Shown here one piece after another: positions 1 through 7,539 of a stretch of DNA of 64,000 bases. This stretch comes from CAZTAR01 sp043813895 (GTDB lineage Bacteria; Planctomycetota; Phycisphaerae; UBA1845; UTPLA1). Made by a program: the position numbers and the translations under genes. The notes under the pieces are model-generated. The model searched no databases. It saw nothing but the letters and a program-made list of their open reading frames with translations, and was not told the origin of the DNA. How positions within the stretch are numbered: the first letter of the stretch is position 1; every line of letters starts with the position of its first letter. The stretch lies in contig JBDRKQ010000077.1 of NCBI GenBank assembly GCA_043813895.1, forward strand, positions 68,945-132,944, written 5' to 3'.

Positions 1-567
1 CGCGTCCGCCGGGGGCAATGAGTCGTACTCCCTGACGTGAAGGCCGTTGGGGATTACCTCGATGCTGTCGTTGAAGCCGAACGCGAGCATGTGGTCGGCT
101 TCGCCCTGGGCCAGCGCATGGAGGCAGGCGGCGTGCCGGAGGTTGGCGTGCTCGAACAGCCAGCCAACGGGGCGTTTCTTCCAGCGGCTTCGGTGCCACG
201 CCCATGGCATCATCATGCTGTGTGGCGTCATGATATAGGGTCGACCGAGCTTCCGTGCCGTCTTGCCCGCGGCCCAGTTCTGACCGGTCCACAGGCCGTG
301 CAGGTGGACGACATCGGCGTCGGCGACGAGAGACTTGATTTGGGCGTTGAACTTGCCGGACGTGCCCAACGACGAACGGGCTCGCGGCTCAAAAGGCAGC
401 ACCTCCACGTCGGGAACATCGGGCGGCGCACCGAACCGGTCTCCCCTGAGGGTGGCGATTCGGCACTCCTCTCCGGCGGCCGCCAGTTCGGCAGCCAGCA
501 CGGGCAGGACACGGGCGATCCCCCCCCACGAAGGGTCCAACGATTGAACAACGTGCAGGATTCTCAT
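1..567 (-). CDS. GT4-type glycosyltransferase, N-terminal part (cut by window edge)
   Basis: Read on the minus strand, this frame is open from an ATG at 567 to the window edge (189 codons). The product starts MRILHVVQSLDPSWGG and contains VVHLHGLWTG, TPHSMMMPWAW and VIPNGLHVREY. This is the usual order in the N-terminal Rossmann half of GT-B fold family 4 glycosyltransferases, with a Gly-rich acceptor loop after the first strand and the IPNG strand linking to the donor-binding half. The donor-binding half lies outside the window. GGGAA lies 8 bases before the chosen ATG; an in-frame ATG at 576 is a less likely start. By family knowledge it would transfer a sugar from a nucleotide donor during surface polysaccharide assembly, which fits the neighbouring genes. 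Donor and acceptor cannot be told. Confidence 0.85.
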   Translation of the reverse strand, partial: MRILHVVQSLDPSWGGIARVLPVLAAELAAAGEECRIATLRGDRFGAPPDVPDVEVLPFEPRARSSLGTSGKFNAQIKSLVADADVVHLHGLWTGQNWAAGKTARKLGRPYIMTPHSMMMPWAWHRSRWKKRPVGWLFEHANLRHAACLHALAQGEADHMLAFGFNDSIEVIPNGLHVREYDSLPPADA

Positions 568-611
568 AAGTGCCATTCCCAGTACCGCATCTCGCCACAT
601 AGACGACGATG

Positions 612-736
612 ATCGCTGGGCCGCGAATCCTTTCTCGGCCCTCAGGTCAGCGGGTATGACAAAGTTCTACTTTGTCACCGCCAGCAAGCAAAGAGAAGCT
701 TTGCCCTAGCTGCTTTGCCGAGAAGGGATTCTCGTA
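612..736. repeat. REP-like palindrome cluster between the glycosyltransferase and asnB
   Basis: This stretch holds several short hairpins. At 615-646 there is a copy of the GGGCC(G)-AGAATCC / TCTCGGCCC palindrome that recurs at 18958 and 21643. At 658-676 GACAAAGT and ACTTTGTC pair perfectly around a TCT loop. GCAAAG (688-693) pairs with CTTTGC (699-704). The partner half-repeat GCCGAGAAGGGATTCTCG follows at 717-734. No gene is visible here. Confidence 0.7.
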
Positions 737-740
737 CGGG

Positions 741-909
741 TTTAGCGGGGTGGCATGGGTAAGCTCTGCCGCCTGTGGCGGCGCTTACCCGTGTTTCTCC
801 GCCCGGGCTCGACACGGGCAACCAGTTCGGCTTCGCCTCACGGCCTGTCCTTTTCGCATAGCTCAAAGGCCAGACGAGTTGGCCCATGCCGCCCCAGTCA
901 TACGCTAAA
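741..909. repeat. Terminal-inverted-repeat element, copy E1
   Basis: The left end reads TTTAGCGGGGTGGCATGGG and the right end (883-909) contains CCCATGCCGCCCC followed by GCTAAA, which is its reverse complement with a short interruption. The element therefore has inverted ends of about 19 bases around an interior with its own small hairpin (CGCC-rich, 767-780). A related pair of ends occurs at 62958-63110 and a lone right end at 26048-26075. It encodes nothing recognisable. The remainder of the gap to asnB (910-1030) shows nothing else. Confidence 0.6.
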
Positions 910-1030
910 CACGTATGGATTCTCGGCAAAGCGTATAGATCGGTAGCGTATCGATTGTCTGGTAGACTGCAACACATCACGACGCGCGGCCCTTGGCCGG
1001 TTGCATCCCCGCCCCTATCATCGGACGGAC

Positions 1031-2953
1031 ATGTGCGGCATAGCGGGATACATCGCGGAGACGAATCCTCCGCCATCGGGTGTCTTGGCCGAAATGCTCG
1101 CGAAGATCAGGCATCGCGGCCCAGACGGCGATGGCACATGGACGGATTCGGCGAACGGCGTCGGGCTGGCCCACGCTCGGCTCAAGGTGCAGGACCTCTC
1201 CGACGCGGCCCGGCAACCGATGCGCTCGGACGACGGTGACGTGGCGCTGGTCTACAACGGCGAGATCTACAACTTCGCTGAACTCCGCGCGGAGTTGCGC
1301 GCGTCCGGTTCGGCGTTCAGATCCACAGGCGATACCGAGGTGCTGCTGGAGCTTTGCCGGCGGGACCCGGAGCTTGCCTTCTTGCCGAAGCTCAACGGGA
1401 TGTTCGCTTTCGGACTCTGGCACGCGCCGACACGGACGCTCACGCTCGTGCGGGACAGAACGGGCGTCAAGCCGCTGCTGTATGCCCCGTTGGAGGACGG
1501 GATCGCCTTCGCCTCGGAGATGGCCGCGGTTCGACCGGCGCTGCCCGGTCTGACAATCGACCCACGCGCGGTGATGCAGTTGTTGACGCTCGGATTCATC
1601 GCCGCGCCGAGGACGGTTTTTTACCAGGTCCACAAGCTGCCCCCCGGTCACCTGTTGCGGTATCGCGCGGGCGAGGCGCGGGTCGAGAAGTGGGCGCCGG
1701 ACCCGCCGACAGTGCCGGCGACGCGTGACTTCGACGAGGCGTGCGGGCAGCTTCGTGAGACCTTTGCCGCCGCGGTGAAGCAGCGACTCGTCGCCGACGT
1801 GCCGGTGGGCGTGTTCCTCTCCGGCGGGATAGACTCCGCCGTCGTTACGGCCGTTGCGTCGAAGGTGGCAGGCGACCGGGTCAAGACGTTCTCCGTGGGT
1901 TTCCCCGATCAGCCTTTCTACGACGAGACGCGGTTCGCCCAGGCGGTGGCCGAGATGCACGGCACGGATCACACAGTACTGCCGCTCTCGCTGAGCGAAG
2001 TGCGTGAGGTGATCCCCACGGTGCAGGCGCATTTGGGCGAACCGTTCGCGGACAGCTCCGCGCTGCCGACCTACCTGCTCAGTCGGCTGACGCGCGAGCA
2101 CGTGACGGTCGCCCTGAGCGGCGACGGCGCGGACGAGATGTTCGCCGGGTACAACCGATACGCGGCCACGAGACTGATCGAGCGGTTCGGCTGGTTTGCC
2201 GCAACACCCCTGTACGCGCCTACGCGCTGGCTGATCGAACACCTGCCTGCGCGAAGGGAGCGGAGAATCGGCGGAATCGCCAGTCAGCTCAAGCGGGCCG
2301 TCCGCTCGATGGATCGGCGATTGCCGCATCGATACGCGAACTGGATGCGGACCTCGGACGACCGGACGCTCGCCGCGTTGTTGCACGAGCCTGCGCGGGC
2401 GGAAGGTGTCGTCGAGGAAATCGCCCAGCTTCTCTGGGCGTCTCGCGGCGAGCCGAAGACGGAAGACGATTTGAATCGGCACCTCATGACGGAGTGGCGG
2501 TTGTCTTTGCCAGACGACATGCTGACGAAGGTTGATCTGATGTCTATGGCACACGCGTTGGAAGTGCGCTCACCGTTTCTGGATTATCGCGTGGCGGATT
2601 TGGTCTTCCCGCTGGACGCGCGTTGGAAACTCCACGGTTGGAAAAAGAAGCACATGCTGGTCGAAGCGTACAAGTCGGACCTGCCCGCGATGCTGCACGA
2701 TCGGCCGAAGAAGGGATTTGAGGTTCCGGTCGGCCCGTGGCTTCGCGGCCCGCTGAACCGGATGGCCAGGGACTTGATCGAGAACGACGCGTGTTTCTTC
2801 GGCACGCTGCTGAGCCGCGCAGGCGCGATTCGCACACTCGAAGACCACACGGCCGGCCGCGCCGACCACAACTTCTGCCTCTGGGCGCTCGTCTCGTTGC
2901 TCTCCTGGCAGCAGCAGCACGCAAGCGACGTGGCAGTGGGGGACTTCGTGTAG
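1031..2953 (+). CDS. asnB: Asparagine synthase, glutamine-hydrolysing
   Basis: AsnB makes asparagine from aspartate, ATP and glutamine-derived ammonia in the cytoplasm. The 640-residue length is normal. The start was set at the ATG of MCGIAGYIAE because the class II amidotransferase needs Cys2 as its N-terminal nucleophile; a longer frame from 1001 would bury it. The glutaminase domain covers about residues 1-210 (IRHRGPDGDG, LVYNGEIYN, STGDTEVLLE). The synthetase domain follows with the PP-loop SGGIDS at 264-269 and LSGDGADEMFAGYNRY further on. In polysaccharide loci, paralogues of this family often amidate sugars or lipid-linked substrates rather than making free asparagine, and the flanking glycosyltransferases leave that option open. 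Confidence 0.93.
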   Translation: MCGIAGYIAETNPPPSGVLAEMLAKIRHRGPDGDGTWTDSANGVGLAHARLKVQDLSDAARQPMRSDDGDVALVYNGEIYNFAELRAELRASGSAFRSTGDTEVLLELCRRDPELAFLPKLNGMFAFGLWHAPTRTLTLVRDRTGVKPLLYAPLEDGIAFASEMAAVRPALPGLTIDPRAVMQLLTLGFIAAPRTVFYQVHKLPPGHLLRYRAGEARVEKWAPDPPTVPATRDFDEACGQLRETFAAAVKQRLVADVPVGVFLSGGIDSAVVTAVASKVAGDRVKTFSVGFPDQPFYDETRFAQAVAEMHGTDHTVLPLSLSEVREVIPTVQAHLGEPFADSSALPTYLLSRLTREHVTVALSGDGADEMFAGYNRYAATRLIERFGWFAATPLYAPTRWLIEHLPARRERRIGGIASQLKRAVRSMDRRLPHRYANWMRTSDDRTLAALLHEPARAEGVVEEIAQLLWASRGEPKTEDDLNRHLMTEWRLSLPDDMLTKVDLMSMAHALEVRSPFLDYRVADLVFPLDARWKLHGWKKKHMLVEAYKSDLPAMLHDRPKKGFEVPVGPWLRGPLNRMARDLIENDACFFGTLLSRAGAIRTLEDHTAGRADHNFCLWALVSLLSWQQQHASDVAVGDFV

Positions 2954-3041
2954 AGCCCGGCGAAATGCCGTCGGGACGACATTGGAGTTATAGGAATGAG
3001 TGGAGGTGAAACATTAATAGTCATAGGAACAGGGCGCCCGA

Positions 3042-3953
3042 TTGACAGAACACCGTCCCATCTATCTGCTGGTTCACCATCGGAGCTATCGGTACATCCG
3101 AGCGGTGGCTGATCACATGGCACAGAATCTCCAGCAGGCAACTCAAGCTCCTCTGGTTATGCGTCTGGCCCATAGGGTGGAGGATGTTGAGTTCAAGCCG
3201 GGTTCGCTGGTTTTCGTAATCGGTGAGTTTTTCCCGCCGTTCGAGAAGAACCCGACGTGCATCTACGTGTACGTGAATATGTCTTTGCTCTACAGGGTGC
3301 GATGGCATAGGCTGGTCAGCCCCAGAGCCCTGATATGGATGTATACTAAACGTCGCTGGTTCATGAGCAAGCTTGGTTGTTTCGACATGGTGCTTGATTT
3401 CTACCGTCCCCAGTCGCGCATTATGATGCGGAAACTCGCTACGCATCCCGTTGTTGTGCGTCATTTTCTTGTCGGAACGGCTTGCCAAGCGCGCGGACAA
3501 TTGCAGGACCTCGATCGCTGCAAGTGGGATGTGTGTGTCGTTGGCGCTGTTTCGCCGCGGCGCAAGAGGCTTTATGCGCGCCTTCGTGACAGCGGCTGCA
3601 CATTATCACCCCTGGAAACAGACGATTTCAAGTCGGTGATTGTGCAGTCGAGAATCGTTTTGAACGTGCATTATGCTTGGTGTGATACGTTTGAAGTTCC
3701 ACGGATCATCGAGGCTTTCGCTAATGGCACATGCGTTGTGACCGAGCCCTGCTATGCAATGAGTGAGCTTGTCCCTTCAAACTGCTACGTATGCGCGACC
3801 TACGGCGAAATCGTTGAGCAGGTGCGAAGCCTGCTGAATCATCCCGACCAAATCAGTCGGGTCGGCAGTGCCGCGGCTCGATACTATCGAGAGGAGTACG
3901 ACGTCAACAGTCGTCAAGGCTACCAGGATATTCTGGAGGCCATTCCAAAGTAA
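3042..3953 (+). CDS. Glycosyltransferase-like protein of the polysaccharide locus
   Basis: This 303-residue protein has no signal peptide or membrane segment. Its C-terminal half resembles the donor-binding domain of GT-B glycosyltransferases (Glyco_trans_1-like): LNVHYAWCDTFEVPRIIEAF, then ANGTCVVTEPC, then a helix DQISRVGSAAARYYREEYD. The N-terminal half (IYLLVHHRSYRYIRAVADHM) is a plausible acceptor-side Rossmann strand. The start is a TTG preceded by AGGG; no ATG lies near. By eye the gene is less GC-rich and uses more A/T-ending codons than its neighbours, as is common for polysaccharide genes acquired by transfer. The family call is moderate and the substrate is unknown. Confidence 0.6.
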   Translation: MTEHRPIYLLVHHRSYRYIRAVADHMAQNLQQATQAPLVMRLAHRVEDVEFKPGSLVFVIGEFFPPFEKNPTCIYVYVNMSLLYRVRWHRLVSPRALIWMYTKRRWFMSKLGCFDMVLDFYRPQSRIMMRKLATHPVVVRHFLVGTACQARGQLQDLDRCKWDVCVVGAVSPRRKRLYARLRDSGCTLSPLETDDFKSVIVQSRIVLNVHYAWCDTFEVPRIIEAFANGTCVVTEPCYAMSELVPSNCYVCATYGEIVEQVRSLLNHPDQISRVGSAAARYYREEYDVNSRQGYQDILEAIPK

Positions 3954-4188
3954 CTTGAGCGATTCTCAAATAGTTTGTCGCAACACACGATTGTGCGTTC
4001 CCGCATGTTTGGGTGTGGCTACGGCGTGTGTTGTGCTGCTGTCCAAGAGACCAGAGCAGCGATCTCGGCGATGCTCTGTGTACGGAGTACGGTCTTCGGC
4101 TAGGCGCTCCAGTTTAGATGCTTGTGGGAGGGACGCAGGATAATGGGCGAGGAAGCACGAGCGGTTCGGATGAAGGAGTGATTGGGCG

Positions 4189-5640
4189 GTGGGTTTACGA
4201 GAACAAGCAGCCAAGGGCGTTTTGTGGTCCGCGGTGGAGAATGGAGGCTCCACACTATGCGGGGCGGTCGTCTTTCTGCTGCTGGCGCGTCTGCTCGAGC
4301 CGGAAGCATTCGGCCTCCTGGCTATGGCCATGGCGTGTATCGCAATCGTTGAGATTGTGCTGAAACACGGTCTGGCTCAGGCACTCATTCAGCGCGAGAC
4401 ACTCGAGCCGGAGCATCTCGACATCGCCTTCTGGGCCAGCGCGCTCATCGGGACCGTGTTGTGTGTTGCCGGCATTGCTGTGGCAGTTCTGATCTCGGAC
4501 ATCTTCGGTGAGCCGCGCTTGGCGCCGGTGCTCCGCTGGCTTGCGCTGAGCCCCCTGATCAGCGCGTTCGGTAGCACACAACAGGCAATCCTCCAACGCC
4601 GCTTCGCCTTCAAGAGCCTGGCCATCCGTTCTCTCGCAGCAACAATCTGCGGAGGAGCCGTCGGAGTCGGAATGGCGCTGTTCGGTTTCGGGGTTTGGAG
4701 CCTCGTCGGGCAGATGCTCACAGTGGGGCTTGTCAAAACTATCACGCTCTGGATGATCAGCGATTGGCGACCCGCATGCAAGGCGTCGTGGCGCCACTTC
4801 AAGGAGTTGATCGCTTTCGGCGCCAGTATCATGGGCGCCGAGGCACTCATCGTGTTAAACGGGCGCGTTCCAGATCTCCTTATCGGCTTCTTCCTTGGAC
4901 CTGTCCTTTTGGGCTACTACACCGTTGGCTTTCAATTCATCGGGGTGATCATTTATGTACTGACGCAGGCCGTCGCCACCGTCGCTCTCCCGACTTTCTC
5001 CCGCTTGCAGCACGACGCAGTGCAGATGCGCAATGCCTTCTCCACGGCCACTCAGATCAGTTGCCTTGTTGGTTTTCCCTTCTTCTGTGGGACGCTCGCG
5101 ATCGCCCCACAGTTGGTCGACGTCGTGCTTGGAGACAAATGGGGGCAGAGCGCTCCGGTGTTGCGGGTCCTTGCGCTGGTGGGGGTCCTTCAGGCTGTTC
5201 TCTACTTCAATCGCTCGGTAATCATGGCCGCCGGGAAGCCCTCCTGGGTGTTACAGTTGACATTCGTTAATGTCGTGACAAACATCCTGGTCATCGCACT
5301 CGTCGTCCGGTGGGGGATCGTGGCGGTCGCCGTCGCCGTCGTTGTGCGCGGCTGGGTATTCGCCCCCCTTTCGCTCTGGCTGGTTCAAAAGGTCATTCAC
5401 TTGAAACCTATCGCGATCCTCAAACTCGGCGCCATCCCTCTACTTGGTTCATGTGTGCTGATGCTGAGTGTGTTCGCAACGGGCGTCGTTCTGCCGGAGA
5501 CCGTGGGTCCTGTTGCGCGTTTGAGTGCCTGTATCCTCGTGGGGGGAACGGTGTATGTCGGCGTCATCATGGTCGCCGCACCGTCGCTCGTCGCGAAAAC
5601 ACGGGAACTTCTTCGGCTCGTGCTGGCGCGCCCTCAATGA
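4189..5640 (+). CDS. Wzx/MOP-family polysaccharide flippase
   Basis: A 483-residue integral membrane protein with about 12 to 14 hydrophobic segments, of the MOP superfamily that flips undecaprenyl-linked oligosaccharides across the inner membrane. The N-terminus GLREQAAKGVLWSAVENG and the following LLARLLEPEAFGLLAMAMA are typical of WzxC-like polysaccharide biosynthesis proteins, where AxxFGxxAMA marks the first helices. NGRVPDLLIGFFLGPVLLGYY is the matching element in the middle of the family. The start is GTG: an in-frame stop at 4171 rules out anything earlier, and GGAG lies 10 bases upstream. It fits a role in exporting the repeat unit built by the neighbouring glycosyltransferases. Confidence 0.85.
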   Translation: MGLREQAAKGVLWSAVENGGSTLCGAVVFLLLARLLEPEAFGLLAMAMACIAIVEIVLKHGLAQALIQRETLEPEHLDIAFWASALIGTVLCVAGIAVAVLISDIFGEPRLAPVLRWLALSPLISAFGSTQQAILQRRFAFKSLAIRSLAATICGGAVGVGMALFGFGVWSLVGQMLTVGLVKTITLWMISDWRPACKASWRHFKELIAFGASIMGAEALIVLNGRVPDLLIGFFLGPVLLGYYTVGFQFIGVIIYVLTQAVATVALPTFSRLQHDAVQMRNAFSTATQISCLVGFPFFCGTLAIAPQLVDVVLGDKWGQSAPVLRVLALVGVLQAVLYFNRSVIMAAGKPSWVLQLTFVNVVTNILVIALVVRWGIVAVAVAVVVRGWVFAPLSLWLVQKVIHLKPIAILKLGAIPLLGSCVLMLSVFATGVVLPETVGPVARLSACILVGGTVYVGVIMVAAPSLVAKTRELLRLVLARPQ

Positions 5641-5829
5641 GACGAGGGTCAGCCGACAAAGATCCGCTCAGGATTGTCCCTGCGATCCGGCTTGGCTTGT
5701 CCTGAGATTCTGTGTGCCGGCGAGTTGTCTGGAAACAAGCGCGTTTAGCCCGTCAACACTGATCCAATGGGGAGGTTTTCCATTCCACTGCAATGAGTTA
5801 CTATTACTGACTGAATCGGCGCAGACGGG

Positions 5830-7032
5830 ATGTGCTGCGAACTGACCTCCGCGCCGGGCAATGAGATGGACGCTCAGATGGGCCAATGCGGCGACATGCT
5901 GGCAGGAGCGGGCCGATTCGGCCGGACTGTTGTGCAGAGATTCCTCGATAAGGCGCAATCACGTGCCGCGCACGGGTACATCGGCTGTCTGTGGCACGCG
6001 AATGTCGGGGATGAGGCCGTCTTCTGTGGTTTGAAGCGCCTGCGGCCGGACGTCGCTTGGCTTCCGAGCATTCCGTCCGCGATGGGCCTGGCGCCGTGGC
6101 CTTCTCTCTGGCTTGACGGACCCACTTTCCTGGAATCGGTCGTGTTGGGAGGAGGGACGCTCATCAATGTGGGGCGGTACCGATGTTGGGCAGAGGAACT
6201 TCTGCGGCTCGGGCAAACAGTGTGGTGTTGCGGGACTGGCGTTGGTAGTGCCGGCTGGTCCCAAGAGGCTGATCCCGACATCAAGGCGTGGCGCGGCGTT
6301 TTGAATGAGTTCGTGGGTATCGCAGTGCGGGGACCGCGGTCCAAGGAACGGCTGGAAGCTCTTGGCGTTAGCCGTGTGGAGGTATGCGGGGACCTCGCCC
6401 TGGCACTTGTGCTTGACGAGCCTCGATTGCCCGTTGACCCTCCTGCGCTTGCCCTGAACGTCTCCGTTCCGGTTAGTGACGAAGAGCCTGTTAATATGGA
6501 ATGTGCGATAGACGCCCTAATAAACGTGGCGGCACGATGGCGCAAGCGCGGCGGGCGTATTCTTCCGCTTGCCATGGACCGCGCGGATATCGCTCCTCTG
6601 GCTCATCTTTGCAGACAGATTGACATGGACCCCAGGTGCATTCTGTCCGGCCTTGATCCCTTTGAGATCATTGACGCGCTTGCCTCCTGTTCGGCCTTGA
6701 TCGGTGTGCGTCTTCACAGCGCGGTGTTGGCGACGTGCGCTGGTGTCCCCCCGATATTGCTTGGTTATCGTGACAAGTGTCTGGATTTCATGCTTTCCAT
6801 GGGTTTGGGTGACGCCCACATCGACTTGGCGGAGATTGATGCCGCTTCTAGTGAAAACCGCATCGAACATCTGTTGTGTAATCCACCCCTGTCGCGGATC
6901 GAGATCGTCGACAGGGCACAGCGCTGGGCGGAAGCCCAGAGAGCATACGTTTCCAGGGTGATCGGCGTCGGTAGAGGCAAGGCGGGCAAGCCACCAGGGG
7001 CACCGGGTGCCGGGTGGGCAAGACGCCGGTAG
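5830..7032 (+). CDS. Polysaccharide pyruvyl transferase family protein
   Basis: A 400-residue protein of the PS_pyruv_trans family, which moves pyruvate from phosphoenolpyruvate to a sugar as a ketal, or acts in sugar-linked variants. Family marks are YIGCLWHANVGDEAV at the start of the fold, VLGGGTLINVG, TVWCCGTGVGS, VRGPRSKERLEALGV, and the highly conserved IGVRLHSAVLATCAGVPPI near the C-terminus. The first ATG (5830) has no clear ribosome site; MDAQMGQCGD from 5866 is an alternative. The last 25 residues are Gly, Pro and Arg rich and probably disordered. It belongs with the upstream flippase and glycosyltransferases as a decoration enzyme. Confidence 0.8.
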   Translation: MCCELTSAPGNEMDAQMGQCGDMLAGAGRFGRTVVQRFLDKAQSRAAHGYIGCLWHANVGDEAVFCGLKRLRPDVAWLPSIPSAMGLAPWPSLWLDGPTFLESVVLGGGTLINVGRYRCWAEELLRLGQTVWCCGTGVGSAGWSQEADPDIKAWRGVLNEFVGIAVRGPRSKERLEALGVSRVEVCGDLALALVLDEPRLPVDPPALALNVSVPVSDEEPVNMECAIDALINVAARWRKRGGRILPLAMDRADIAPLAHLCRQIDMDPRCILSGLDPFEIIDALASCSALIGVRLHSAVLATCAGVPPILLGYRDKCLDFMLSMGLGDAHIDLAEIDAASSENRIEHLLCNPPLSRIEIVDRAQRWAEAQRAYVSRVIGVGRGKAGKPPGAPGAGWARRR

Positions 7033-7539
7033 CATGCGACGGCTATGTCGCATTCGCCAAGGCGCAAACCGGGATCGGGTCGCCTTTCAGTCCGCTCAGG
7101 AAGCAACGCCGTACGCGGTGGTCGCTCTTGAGATGCTCGGTTTTGGGCTCGATGGCGCTGCGTCGACGGCGAATCACGGCCATCCGTTGGGACGACTATT
7201 GACCGGTGACGCGTACAAGTTATGATACGACGATCGACGATTGGCACACGTCGGCGCGCAGGAACCGGACTGTTGACGTGCATTCAAAGGCTGTGATGCC
7301 TTGTGGGTGGGATATACATGGAATGGCGAGAATCCGCTGATCGCCGTCGAGCCGGGTGGGACGCCGAAGAACGATGACGCCGGGGGCACACATGCGCATG
7401 ATCCTATGTGCCGACGGATTCCGACCGATGGCCCACGGAAACGGACTGCACAGAGAAGTGGGGGGCAAGTACACCAAGCGGCTGAACCGTATCTGCAGGA
7501 GGCGCGTACGCGCATAGCACCACACGATGGAGATAGCCC
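7033..7539. other. 507-bp gap with no confident gene
   Basis: No tRNA, conserved ORF or strong repeat is visible. Short open stretches occur (for example 7390-7516, starting MRMILCADGFRPMAHGNG, which faintly recalls a glycosyltransferase N-terminus and stops after 42 codons), possibly debris of a lost gene. GGAG at 7528-7531 is the ribosome site of the next gene. Confidence 0.4.

Noticed and set aside
37..612. Plus-strand 191-codon frame at the left edge
   Set aside because: It is antisense to the GT4 glycosyltransferase fragment, whose motifs (IPNG, HLHGLW) are clear on the minus strand.
977..2554. Long minus-strand open frame opposite asnB
   Set aside because: It lies fully antisense to a clear asparagine synthase and its product is Arg/Pro/His-rich without domains, a common shadow in GC-rich DNA.
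7390..7516. Short frame starting MRMILCADGFRPMAH
   Set aside because: It stops after 42 codons and has only a vague glycosyltransferase-like beginning, so no gene or pseudogene can be claimed.
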